Source: an uncultured Fidelibacterota bacterium | GTDB taxonomy: Bacteria; Fidelibacterota; Marinisomatia; Marinisomatales; UBA1611 | Length of the DNA: 64,000 nt | Reading direction: 5' to 3' | Assembly: GCA_913043235.1 (NCBI GenBank) | Contig: CAJWLO010000003.1 | Span: 20,170-84,169 of the forward strand | Shown: positions 1 through 7,687 of the stretch, one piece after another | Layout: the number at the start of each line of letters is the position of its first letter | Position numbering within the stretch: position 1 is the stretch's first letter | The notes under the pieces: generated by a model | Databases searched by the model: none | Told to the model about the DNA's origin: nothing | What the model saw: only the letters and a program-made list of their open reading frames with translations | Translations under genes and position numbers: made by a program

Positions 1-260
1 GCCAATACCTCTTCTAAAATAGATCGATTGGATCCGGAAATAATATCCTGTTCCAGATAGCCGATGGATGTAGATTTTTCCATTTGAACGCCTCCGGAAT
101 CAGGCACAACTTTCCCAAGCATGATACGGAGAAGGGTAGTTTTTCCAGTACCATTTGCCCCTACTAAACCAGCCCGCATACCATACTTAAGTGATAGATT
201 TACATTAGAGAAAAGATTACCGTCTGGGAAAGATTTTGATAAATTTTCAAGACGGATCAT
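1..260 (-). CDS. ABC-F family ATPase, N-terminal fragment (runs off the window)
   Basis: Reading from the ATG at 260 on the minus strand gives an opening like MIRLENLSKSFPDGN, then a Walker A motif (GANGTGKTT) and a Q-loop-like stretch ending YLEQD. Only about 86 codons lie in the window and the rest continues below position 1. A short N-terminus leading straight into a soluble nucleotide-binding domain, with the phrase SIGYLEQD, fits ABC-F proteins. These are duplicated ATPases without membrane domains that act on the ribosome. A transporter ATPase cannot be fully excluded because the second cassette and linker are not visible. The gene is followed head-to-tail by nothing visible here; mtaB ends 37 nt upstream. 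Confidence 0.8.
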   Translation of the reverse strand, partial: MIRLENLSKSFPDGNLFSNVNLSLKYGMRAGLVGANGTGKTTLLRIMLGKVVPDSGGVQMEKSTSIGYLEQDIISGSNRSILEEVL

Positions 261-297
261 TATTTAAACCAAAAGGATAAAACACACCCGAAAAAAA

Positions 298-1581
298 TTA
301 TAGTAATTCCCCTTCTATAAAATTAATCTTGTTTTTAGAAAGATTAATTTTATGAATTGTATTGATCAGTTCAGTGTGACCATCTATTCGAACTTGGATA
401 TAGTTATCCGTGTGTCCCACTAGTTTTCCATTTTTTACATGTTCAAAAAGGACGGGACGAGTTTCCCCAATAAATTGGGAATTAAAATAATGTTGTTTTT
501 TATCCGATAGAATATGGAGCATTTTACTCCGCTTCGCCCGTATTTTATCTGGGACTATTTTTCCTAAATCAATCGCATCAGTATTAGGGCGTTCAGAATA
601 GGTGAATACATGTAAATATGAAATATCCAGATCATTCAAAAAATTATATGTGTCCATAAAATCATCATCACTCTCACCGGGGAAACCAACAATCACATCT
701 GTACCGATGCAAGCATCTGCGTTTAATGATTTAATCCTAAAAACTCGATCAGCATAAAGATTCCGTTTATATCTCCGACGCATAGCCACTAATATTTTAT
801 TTGACCCAGATTGAAGCGGAATATGAAAATGAGGCATTAGTATATTTGATGATAAACAGAATTCAATTATTTCATCAGTCAAGAGATTAGGTTCTATAGA
901 AGAAATACGAATGCGATCAATTTGATTTAAGTTTTCTAACTGCTGAATAAGATCAAAGAAGCTTGCTGTACTTCCTTTGCCAAAATCACCTATATTGACC
1001 CCTGTAAGAACGATCTCACGGGTATCTGTATCCGCAATTTCCCGCGCAGTCTTCATAGTGTTTTCAATCGTATCACTACGGCTCTCTCCCCGGGCCAAGG
1101 GGATTGTACAAAAAGAGCAAGTATAATCACAGCCATCTTGTATTTTAAGGAATGAACGCGTTCGTTCACCTGAAGAATAGGATGGAACAAAAGTCTGATT
1201 ATGGTTTAATTCAGATTGGATAATTTTTGTATCACTATTCAATTCTAATTGAGCCAAATGCTCAAGAATATTAAATTTTTCTTCAGCCCCTAGAATAAGA
1301 TTAACTCCATCTATAGCGACAATTTCATCTGGATTTAGCTGGGCATAGCATCCGATTACAACGATAGTTGAATCATAGTTTCTTCGTTTAGCCTGTCTGA
1401 TGAGTTTTCGTGCTTCTTTATCTGCATTTTCTGTGACAGAGCATGTATTTAATACATATATATCCGCTTCATCCTTGTAATCCACCTTTTTAAATCCATG
1501 ACGATGAAATTCTCTGGAAATTTCTGCGGTTTCAGAAAAATTCAATTTGCACCCCAAAGTGTGGAAGGCGATACGTTTCAT
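298..1581 (-). CDS. mtaB: tRNA-2-methylthio-N6-threonylcarbamoyladenosine synthase (methylthiotransferase MtaB)
   Basis: Radical-SAM methylthiotransferase that adds a methylthio group to t6A37 of ANN-decoding tRNAs. The N-terminal MTTase domain begins FHTLGCKLN, the CKLN form typical of MtaB rather than MiaB. NTCSV and GCYAQ supply the other cysteines of the first Fe-S cluster. The radical-SAM cluster motif CDYTCSFC lies near residue 150, and a C-terminal TRAM-like region (RPVLFEHVKNGKLVGH) binds RNA. The frame is open from a TTG at 1593, but the ATG at 1581 (MKRIAFHTLGCK) gives the usual MtaB N-terminus and is preferred. About 427 residues is normal for the family. Neither start has a clear Shine-Dalgarno sequence. 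Confidence 0.95.
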   Translation of the reverse strand: MKRIAFHTLGCKLNFSETAEISREFHRHGFKKVDYKDEADIYVLNTCSVTENADKEARKLIRQAKRRNYDSTIVVIGCYAQLNPDEIVAIDGVNLILGAEEKFNILEHLAQLELNSDTKIIQSELNHNQTFVPSYSSGERTRSFLKIQDGCDYTCSFCTIPLARGESRSDTIENTMKTAREIADTDTREIVLTGVNIGDFGKGSTASFFDLIQQLENLNQIDRIRISSIEPNLLTDEIIEFCLSSNILMPHFHIPLQSGSNKILVAMRRRYKRNLYADRVFRIKSLNADACIGTDVIVGFPGESDDDFMDTYNFLNDLDISYLHVFTYSERPNTDAIDLGKIVPDKIRAKRSKMLHILSDKKQHYFNSQFIGETRPVLFEHVKNGKLVGHTDNYIQVRIDGHTELINTIHKINLSKNKINFIEGELL

Positions 1582-1721
1582 AGGAAAATGCAATAATTAA
1601 AAATAGAAAATTCAATAAATAAAAGAAAAAACAGGTGTGGTAGCAAAAATATTTGTTGCATGTATCAACTCTTTAAAATTTGTTGATTAGGATTATGGTG
1701 AATAAATAATAACTTTACTGT

Positions 1722-1758
1722 AAATTAAAAAGGGCAGAAATACTGCCCTTTTTAATTT
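1722..1758 (-). terminator. Rho-independent terminator, bidirectional
   Basis: A perfect 16-bp inverted repeat with core GGGCAG/CTGCCC (1732-1737 and 1743-1748) and a 5-nt loop. It is flanked by A5 and T5 runs, so it can stop transcription from either side. On the minus strand it lies exactly at the stop codon of the small basic ORF ending at 1758, which suggests it ends that transcript. The GGGCA core recurs in terminators near 7.6 kb and 62.0 kb. Confidence 0.85.
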
Positions 1759-1940
1759 TAATCTCGGCGTTCTGCCCCATCCCGCCTACTGGATTTTCGC
1801 TGGTATTCTTTTCGTTTTTCTGTTCCAGTACGATTATCGTGATCAACAGGAATATTTTTTCTTCTACGATGTACTTTTCGATTATGCTCACTCCTGCGAT
1901 CACCATTTCGTCTTTCGGAACTACGCGTATTTTCACTCAT
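1758..1940 (-). CDS. small Arg/Glu-rich protein of unknown function
   Basis: A 60-residue ORF from the ATG at 1940, preceded by GAGG about 7 nt upstream (an in-frame TTG lies just before the ATG). It ends directly at a strong terminator. The product is very basic and hydrophilic, with repeated RR-containing units such as ERRNGDRR and RRDGAERR, and has no hydrophobic segment. I do not recognise the family; an RNA- or DNA-binding role is only a guess from charge. A ribosome-binding site on one side and a terminator on the other favour a real gene. An overlapping frame, 1715-1936, reads through the terminator and is rejected. A small RNA is the main alternative. Confidence 0.5.
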   Translation of the reverse strand: MSENTRSSERRNGDRRSEHNRKVHRRRKNIPVDHDNRTGTEKRKEYQRKSSRRDGAERRD

Positions 1941-1963
1941 CAAAATGCCTCAGATAAAACACA

Positions 1964-2007
1964 GGTAAAACCGCATAACCTAGTAAATATGGGTTTGCGG
2001 TTTTACC
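1964..2007 (-). terminator. strong hairpin after the TerB-like gene, probable terminator
   Basis: A perfect 12-bp stem (1964-1975 with 1996-2007, core AAAACCGCA/TGCGGTTTT) is extended inward by AACC/GGTT across a one-base bulge. It sits 18 nt past the stop codon of the minus-strand TerB-like gene and before the next small gene. Only a broken T-run (TGTGTTTT) follows on the minus strand, so it may be a weak terminator or an mRNA 3'-end stabiliser. Confidence 0.55.
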
Positions 2008-2025
2008 CTAAAAAGTATTTAGAGC

Positions 2026-2457
2026 TTAGCCTGTATAATCAACAAATAACGTTGATTCTGTAATGACTAGATTGACTTTTTCTGTCATATCCAGAACACT
2101 AACAGATTCTTCGATCATCGCTTTTTCATTTTCGTGGATGAAATCATCGGCACGAGCTATATAAGCCAAGTTTTTAACTAATTTAAAGCGATCTTCGTCA
2201 GTTGTGAACATGCCCTTCAAAGCTCCAAGTGAACTTGTATATTGGGCACTGCGCGCACCATCATCACCAAGTTCAATGAATTTATCAATTACTTCGGCTT
2301 CGACTGTATTATAATCATCTTCAGACATATCAGGCGCCATTACTTTACAGTTGCCCCGCATCGCTTCCTTTTCAGATTCATCTACTTCACCATCTGCAAG
2401 AAATGATACACAGACAAAGGCATAGACTAAATCATGGTTTTGAGTCCAGTTTGCCAT
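2026..2457 (-). CDS. TerB-like (tellurite-resistance TerB family) domain protein
   Basis: A single-domain, all-helical acidic protein of 143 residues. Two acidic motifs typical of TerB/DjlA-type domains are visible: FLADGEVDESEK near residue 20 and ARADDFIHENEK near residue 102. Both are repeated, in the same order and with similar spacing, at the C-terminus of the divergent membrane protein at 2774-5026 (FFADQEIDESEK and ANADEFIHENE). TerB-like domains bind divalent metal and work in membrane-linked stress complexes in other bacteria; the role here is inferred only. The ATG at 2457 has an AAGGGG ribosome-binding site. No signal peptide or membrane segment is present. The gene and its larger paralogue diverge from a shared 316-bp gap. 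Confidence 0.8.
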   Translation of the reverse strand: MANWTQNHDLVYAFVCVSFLADGEVDESEKEAMRGNCKVMAPDMSEDDYNTVEAEVIDKFIELGDDGARSAQYTSSLGALKGMFTTDEDRFKLVKNLAYIARADDFIHENEKAMIEESVSVLDMTEKVNLVITESTLFVDYTG

Positions 2458-2569
2458 AGTTTCCCCTTCTATTTAGATATTATTGTTAATATTTAGTATT
2501 TTATTCAATAAATGACTACATATGAATTGTAGTTACTCGTCAAAATACACGAAAAATTAGGATGAAGAG

Positions 2570-2716
2570 ATGCCAAGGTCAAGATTGCCTTATAAATTAT
2601 TGAATTTTCATAATTCAGATGGAATATTGATTCAAATTCATCAAGTATCGTATCTTTTGTTTTCTAATCAACAAGGACTGTTACGATTCAATGGCTCATT
2701 ATCTATCTATAATTGA
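2570..2716 (+). pseudogene. possible relic of a sensor beta-propeller (Reg_prop-like), or a 48-aa ORF
   Basis: The 316-bp gap between the two divergent TerB-like genes holds a 48-codon open frame with an upstream AGGA. Its peptide contains YKLLNFHNSDGI and, later, SNQQGLLRFNGSLSIYN. This resembles the start of two-component-sensor propellers (pattern: FDGL..., then WFGT-GLxRFDG...YN), with the middle shortened. No downstream propeller blades follow, so if the resemblance is real this is a decayed fragment. It could also be chance. The remaining gap presumably holds the promoters of both flanking genes; nothing else is clear in it. Confidence 0.25.
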
Positions 2717-2773
2717 CGTAATCATTAATATTTTGAATGTTTACGCAATAACCAAAAAATCCCTATCAGGTTC

Positions 2774-5026
2774 ATGATGGAAAAAATCTACTCCTTTCTT
2801 ATAAAGTTTAACAGCATGCAGTTTAAATACCGTACGCTAATATCTTTTTTCCTAGTTCTAATTGGGGTTCTCATAACAGATGAATTATTCAATTCCTATT
2901 ATTCTTCAATAGTTAATTTTCTTGATCACCAATTTAATATTGTTGTTGATGATCACAAGAATGTTGATTTGACCTTCGCTCCGGAAATATGGGGTGGTGT
3001 ATTGGCCATGGTATTGGGTACCCTGATTATTGTAATCGCAATTGCAGCTGAATCCTCGCCAAAACTAATGGATTTATTTGTAAAGGACTGGTTGAGCCTT
3101 TGCTATGTCTGGTTTCTTATTATTGCATCTCTTCACGCAGTTGCTATAATGTATTATGTTGAACCTTTGAATCGAATATCAAGTGTAATACTTAACACAT
3201 ATATTTACCTATTTATTGGGTCTATCTTTGCCCTACCATACATTTTTTATATTTTGCTCTATTCCAAAACCAGCAACGTTGTAGCAACTATCTCCGGAAT
3301 CATAAAGAATTTTATCCACAAAATGAAAACTCCCAGCATTAATTATGCGATGCGCGATGATATGGTTGTCGTTGAAGAATACCAAAAGGAAATCATGGGT
3401 TCCCTTGATCAGTTGGATGACTTGCTATCCTTTATTGAATTCAAGGAGACACAGACAGAGATTATTCGCGAGATCAGTACAATAATACAAACATATATCA
3501 TTGAAAAACCCGGATTTAATGAGAAGTTCTTCAATTTGACACCTACAATCAGAGCTAATGCTACTTTCAGGACTTATACGGAAATACAATACCAGGATAT
3601 GGCTGAAGCATGCACTTTTTATGAAACAAAGACATTTCGATTATTAGGAAATGCATACATAAAGATGATCGAAAACGACCGTTTTGATATTGCATCTCTA
3701 ATTCCTGCAGAGCTGGTTGATATCGGAAATACTTGTATTAAAATGGAAGACGATATGATAATGGGTAATGTAAATATCCGTTTTAATACACTTTTTCGAT
3801 TTGCCATAAAACATGCTTACAAAAATAATGAACCTCGCAATTTATATAATCTCGCTTTTCATTATTCAAATATGATTCAAGAATATATAAAAGCTGGCCG
3901 GGTGGATATGGCCAAGTATTGTTATGACAAATTTAAATTTTATGCGAATGACATATATAAAAATGCAGCAAACAACCCATCACTTTATTTTATTGTTGAT
4001 ACTCTAACTTTTGAGCTGAGAAAATGCCAGGTCCTTATCCATGAATCTGGATGGAGTGAAGAAGATCAAATGGACCTATTAAAACTCATTCTTCAGTTAG
4101 ATAAACCACCGGGATATTCCAAAGAAGGAGTTGATAAAGGAATCTTAGGAGGAAATAATGGCACGCGGAGAATACAGATAGGACTTGCACTTTTTTACCT
4201 ATCGGTTGAGAAAAAAGAATTTGCTACTGCGATTGCTGAAGATTACCTGGATGATTTAGCCTATTTTGACGAAAAAACCTTTAAACAAAATGCAAACACA
4301 CAATGTTTTCTTTTATCCATTTTCGGACCCACATTCTGGGAAGATACGGATAGAGGCAACCTCAATATATACTTCGCACCAGAAAAAGACCAATTAGAGC
4401 CTTTTAAGGAACTATTATTCAGTCTTATGGATAAAAGATTAGAGGCCTTGGAACGGGATGCTCAATTCCTTTCTCTTGAAGTGGATAAACTCATGCAGAA
4501 GCGACAAAAACAGGATGGCTACTTGAATGAAGCAGACAAGGAAAGATTAGAAGATCTACAACGTAAGATTACTGCCCGCGAAAAACCTGAAGAGGGAGAA
4601 CTAGCACAATGGACAGTGGATCATGATGTACTTTATGCTCTTCTTAGTATTGCTTTTTTTGCTGATCAGGAGATTGATGAATCAGAAAAAAATGTTATTT
4701 ATGAATCTTATGGCGAATTAGTACAGGATGTTACTGAAGACAGCTTTAATATTGATTTTGGCACAGCAACAAAAAAGTTTATTGAACTAGAAAAGGAAGA
4801 TTCAAGACAGAAGCAATATGAAATTTGTTTAGTAAATATTAAAGCTTCTAAAGTAGAACCTAATCAGCTTCAGAAAGTTATCACCGCTTTTATCGATATT
4901 GCTAATGCTGATGAATTTATCCATGAAAATGAGGTAATGTTAATCCAGAATGCCATAAATACATGGGACTTGGATGTGAAAATCAATGATCCTAAATCGG
5001 GAGAAAAACTGGAAATTATTGATTAA
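2774..5026 (+). CDS. four-TM membrane protein with C-terminal TerB-like domain
   Basis: 750 residues. Four hydrophobic segments are visible near residues 21-38, 73-93, 105-128 and 137-163. A long, mostly helical cytosolic region of about 430 residues follows, containing a charged coiled-coil-like stretch (about 560-605). The C-terminus (about 615-740) is a TerB-like domain that aligns along its length with the 143-residue protein encoded divergently at 2026-2457. The central region is not recognised. The layout suggests a membrane anchor that brings a TerB domain to the inner face of the membrane, possibly partnering the free TerB protein. The start is one of two adjacent ATGs with only weak AGG upstream. 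The gene stands alone; the next gene faces it. Confidence 0.75.
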   Translation: MMEKIYSFLIKFNSMQFKYRTLISFFLVLIGVLITDELFNSYYSSIVNFLDHQFNIVVDDHKNVDLTFAPEIWGGVLAMVLGTLIIVIAIAAESSPKLMDLFVKDWLSLCYVWFLIIASLHAVAIMYYVEPLNRISSVILNTYIYLFIGSIFALPYIFYILLYSKTSNVVATISGIIKNFIHKMKTPSINYAMRDDMVVVEEYQKEIMGSLDQLDDLLSFIEFKETQTEIIREISTIIQTYIIEKPGFNEKFFNLTPTIRANATFRTYTEIQYQDMAEACTFYETKTFRLLGNAYIKMIENDRFDIASLIPAELVDIGNTCIKMEDDMIMGNVNIRFNTLFRFAIKHAYKNNEPRNLYNLAFHYSNMIQEYIKAGRVDMAKYCYDKFKFYANDIYKNAANNPSLYFIVDTLTFELRKCQVLIHESGWSEEDQMDLLKLILQLDKPPGYSKEGVDKGILGGNNGTRRIQIGLALFYLSVEKKEFATAIAEDYLDDLAYFDEKTFKQNANTQCFLLSIFGPTFWEDTDRGNLNIYFAPEKDQLEPFKELLFSLMDKRLEALERDAQFLSLEVDKLMQKRQKQDGYLNEADKERLEDLQRKITAREKPEEGELAQWTVDHDVLYALLSIAFFADQEIDESEKNVIYESYGELVQDVTEDSFNIDFGTATKKFIELEKEDSRQKQYEICLVNIKASKVEPNQLQKVITAFIDIANADEFIHENEVMLIQNAINTWDLDVKINDPKSGEKLEIID

Positions 5027-5089
5027 ATCAGGTATCCTATCAGGGGGTATTAATATTATTACTTCACTGAAGTGGAAATTATTGTCCAA

Positions 5090-5653
5090 CTAACGGGTGA
5101 GGGAGAAAAAGAAAGCTTGGGTCAGATTGGAAATATCCTGACTGGCAGTAGCCAGGTTATTTACCGCTGCTTTGGCCACTTCAAAATAAACCGGACCACC
5201 AATGGCTGGATTTTCCTCCACGATTTTTGAAAAATCATCCAGTTTTAAGATGCCATACTGCACAGCAGTGGTAGCCACTACATGTGCTGTTCGAATAGCA
5301 TCGTCCAGCACCAGAGAAAATTCACCAATGCCAAATGCGGGCAACTGCACAACAGCAACGGTAGCGTCAGATATTGGGTCTTCTTCCGGCGGTGGGTCGG
5401 TAGTTTCCAAACGAATGATTGATTTCCGAGAAGTAGTAAAACCACTGGCGGCTTTGACCATCATACTTTTAGACACTTCAACCTGCCCCTGGAATACCAA
5501 AACCATGGTATCTCCGGTTTCTCCTTCTGTGAGCAACTGTTCTTTAGCCTGACATTTATCTATGGTTACCACTGATGCAATCTTAGCACACATATCTATT
5601 GGCAGTTTACTGAAATGATTGATTTTACTGATTTGCTCTGGAGTTGGATTCAT
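5090..5653 (-). CDS. cyclic-nucleotide-binding-domain protein
   Basis: 187 residues forming a CNMP-binding (Crp/PKA-type) beta-roll without a DNA-binding helix-turn-helix. The N-terminal part has the usual LLTEGETGDTMVLVFQGQVEV strand pattern, and the phosphate-binding cassette region reads FGIGEFSLVLDDAIRTA. An insertion rich in P and E (DPPPEEDP) separates the strands. The stretch FGIGE-x7-RTA departs slightly from the canonical FGE-x9-RxA spacing, so ligand binding is not certain. The ATG at 5653 has a GAGGT ribosome-binding site lying at the very end of the upstream K+-channel gene (4-nt gap), so the two are co-transcribed. It is probably a detached ligand-sensing subunit for that channel. 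Confidence 0.8.
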   Translation of the reverse strand: MNPTPEQISKINHFSKLPIDMCAKIASVVTIDKCQAKEQLLTEGETGDTMVLVFQGQVEVSKSMMVKAASGFTTSRKSIIRLETTDPPPEEDPISDATVAVVQLPAFGIGEFSLVLDDAIRTAHVVATTAVQYGILKLDDFSKIVEENPAIGGPVYFEVAKAAVNNLATASQDISNLTQAFFFSLTR

Positions 5654-5657
5654 TATT

Positions 5658-7055
5658 TTACCTCAGCACTAAAGCTCTATGTTTATCATCAATCACATAA
5701 TCATCAGAGGGATTTATCTCTACCACGACATGTTCATCACTGGAAAGTTTAATTCCAGCTCCCTCAAGTTGTTCTGTGATCATATCCCGTATAAGAGGGC
5801 TGCCACTTTCTCCCATTTGGTCCTCCAGACTAAAGCCTGATTTTTTAATCGCATACCCTACTAGCAACCATTGATGTTTAAACTTAAAATAGGCTGAAAT
5901 CTTATTATGAGTTTGACCCATCAACGGGCGAGGGATATCTACCTGTTGAATACCTTGATCTTCTTCTTCCTGGTTTATAAGCTCATCAAATAACTGGGGT
6001 ACCCCTGGATCGGTAACATGTTTTGCTAATAAATGAGGTACATGCTCATCAGGCATAACAATTTCATTTACATTGGCCCGTTGTAAATGGGACACATTTT
6101 CCGGATTCAAAACGTGTGCTACTACAGTACAGTCTTCTGAAATCGCTTTGGCTGTTAAACAGGTAAGTACTGTCTTATCTTCATCCGGATCTTCGTGAGG
6201 CAACAATCCCGAATTATCCGGTAATATCATAAACATTCCTGCGCGATCCAGAAATGCTTTTCTTAGTACGGTTTCATTTGTAAAATTTTCACATAGGTGT
6301 GTTATATCAAGATTTTCGAAAGTTGATATGGCTCTATCAATAAGTTCACTATCTGTCTCATTGACTAAAATCACAACAGATGTGGATTCTTTATCGGTTT
6401 CTAAAATTTTCAGCACAGATGGTACAAAAGGGTTCCATCCAGCAATAACCAAATGATCATTAAATTTGTTTTCGTCCAATTTATCATCTCCTTTCAATCT
6501 TTCAGCAACTAAAACAGATGCTACTGCACCACCAAGCAGGGTGACAATACCAAAGTTAAGAAGCATAATGACAATGGTAAGTAGTTTACCAATATGGGTC
6601 ACCGGGCTAACATCCCCATAACCGACAGTTGTAAATGTAACTACAGACCACCAGAATGTGTGGAAAAAGGTATCCAGCCAATTAGGTTCCGTATCACCGA
6701 ACCTAAAACTTTCGCCGATATCACCAGATACGTCTCCTTTAAACATATCATATTCAACAATGGTCAGTATAGTAGTGGAAACCAGCATTAACAGTATAGA
6801 CCATATCGCATACCTAAATAGATCATTCTCTAAATATATATTTTTTAATTTAAGAAAAGTGGCGGATACAGCTTTTTCTTCTTCTTGAACAGTTAATGAT
6901 TCTTCCTGATCTGAATCAAAGGGGTCTACAGCCTCAAACTCCGTGAGTTTATTTAACTCATCATATAGATCTTTGTTTATTTTAACTGCCGCTTCCAGTT
7001 TATCAATTGAAAGATCCTCTGTTGTTTCTGGCTTTGGCTGAATCAGTTTACTCAT
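5658..7055 (-). CDS. two-TM potassium channel with RCK (TrkA-N-like) domain
   Basis: 465 residues. A hydrophilic, helical N-terminus of about 75 residues is followed by TM1 (about 81-101), a pore helix with the K+ selectivity filter TVGYGD (143-148) and TM2 (about 155-184). From residue 200 a Rossmann-like RCK domain begins (HLVIAGWNPFVPSVLKIL). The usual GxGxxG nucleotide loop is replaced by GWNPFVP, so classical NAD(H) binding is doubtful. The last 100 residues look like a TrkA-C/CASTOR-type ligand domain. MthK/CASTOR-like architecture; a K+-selective conduction role follows from the filter. The CNBD protein gene begins 4 nt downstream, suggesting cNMP-linked gating by a separate subunit. 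Confidence 0.9.
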   Translation of the reverse strand: MSKLIQPKPETTEDLSIDKLEAAVKINKDLYDELNKLTEFEAVDPFDSDQEESLTVQEEEKAVSATFLKLKNIYLENDLFRYAIWSILLMLVSTTILTIVEYDMFKGDVSGDIGESFRFGDTEPNWLDTFFHTFWWSVVTFTTVGYGDVSPVTHIGKLLTIVIMLLNFGIVTLLGGAVASVLVAERLKGDDKLDENKFNDHLVIAGWNPFVPSVLKILETDKESTSVVILVNETDSELIDRAISTFENLDITHLCENFTNETVLRKAFLDRAGMFMILPDNSGLLPHEDPDEDKTVLTCLTAKAISEDCTVVAHVLNPENVSHLQRANVNEIVMPDEHVPHLLAKHVTDPGVPQLFDELINQEEEDQGIQQVDIPRPLMGQTHNKISAYFKFKHQWLLVGYAIKKSGFSLEDQMGESGSPLIRDMITEQLEGAGIKLSSDEHVVVEINPSDDYVIDDKHRALVLR

Positions 7056-7129
7056 AATAATTAATGCAGTTGTCTTTAATAAATCTGAATAGATTTTAAC
7101 AATTATACTATTGAATTATTTCAGAATAA

Positions 7130-7534
7130 GCAAATACGAAGTTTAGCGATAATATTCCTAAAATAATTTTACGATGTACCTAATAAGTACCTTTGTATCT
7201 ATTCCATGTATTCCAACAATTTTATATTCTTTTAAGGAATCTTCAATAGAATGAATTGACCGTCAGTTTGAAAGCAATTCAGTTTTTTACCTAAAGATAA
7301 ATCCAGCCAACTCAATATGGTTCGTTTCAATGTCATCTTGATCCACAGCATAGTTAACAATGTTGGGAGCAGTCATGGTCACAATTTGTTGGCAATATGA
7401 AAGATCAGTGAAAATTTCCTGGTAAACACTCATACCAGTATTAAAAATACTTTTCCAACAGTTTTATCTTCAGCGTTATAATAATATTCTTAAAATAGAA
7501 TGCCGTTAGCTATGAGTAAAATGGCAGATTGAAT
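7130..7534 (-). pseudogene. decayed carA fragment (carbamoyl-phosphate synthase small subunit, N-terminal third)
   Basis: The 632-bp gap between the channel gene and the LPP20-like gene is not empty. Minus-strand translation from about 7528 gives SAILLIANGILF, a stop, then AEDKTVGKVF. After a frameshift in a T-run it continues FNTGMSVYQEIFTDLSY, then QIVTMTAPNIVNYAV and LAGFIFR (stop at 7287-7289). In another frame near 7258-7170 it reads SLKEYKIVGIHGIDTKVL. Intact CarA has the same segments in the same order: ALLVLEDGT, VGEVVFNTSMTGYQEIL, TDPSY, QIVTxTYPxIGNY, then SSYLKRHNIV and IDTRKLTR. At least two stop codons and two frameshifts are present, and the glutaminase half is absent. The rest of the gap holds the channel's upstream region and a terminator. 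Confidence 0.85.
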
Positions 7535-7587
7535 ATTATATATATATGATTTTGGATATATCTTCTTTTTATAAAAGTAATACAAAA

Positions 7588-7616
7588 AAAGGGCATTCTA
7601 AAAAAGAATGCCCTTT
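7588..7616 (-). terminator. Rho-independent terminator for the LPP20-like gene
   Basis: A stem GGGCATTCT/AGAATGCCC (7591-7599 with 7605-7613) has a 5-nt loop and a run of seven T on the minus strand after it. It lies about 75 nt past the stop of the minus-strand gene at 7688. It shares its GGGCA core with the terminators near 1.7 and 62.0 kb. Confidence 0.85.
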
Positions 7617-7687
7617 CCAAAAAATCCAATTACTAATCTTACAGAAATTTTTTCACATACAACCTTTAGCGAAATGGTAAAATTAAA

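Noticed and set aside
1715..1936. 73-aa ORF overlapping the small Arg-rich gene in another frame
   Set aside because: It reads through the strong terminator at 1722-1758 and ends beyond it. The competing frame has a ribosome-binding site and stops at the terminator.
2458..2773. Promoter boxes between the two TerB genes
   Set aside because: Several TATAAT-like words occur in this A+T-rich gap, but none with a convincing partner box, so none was called.
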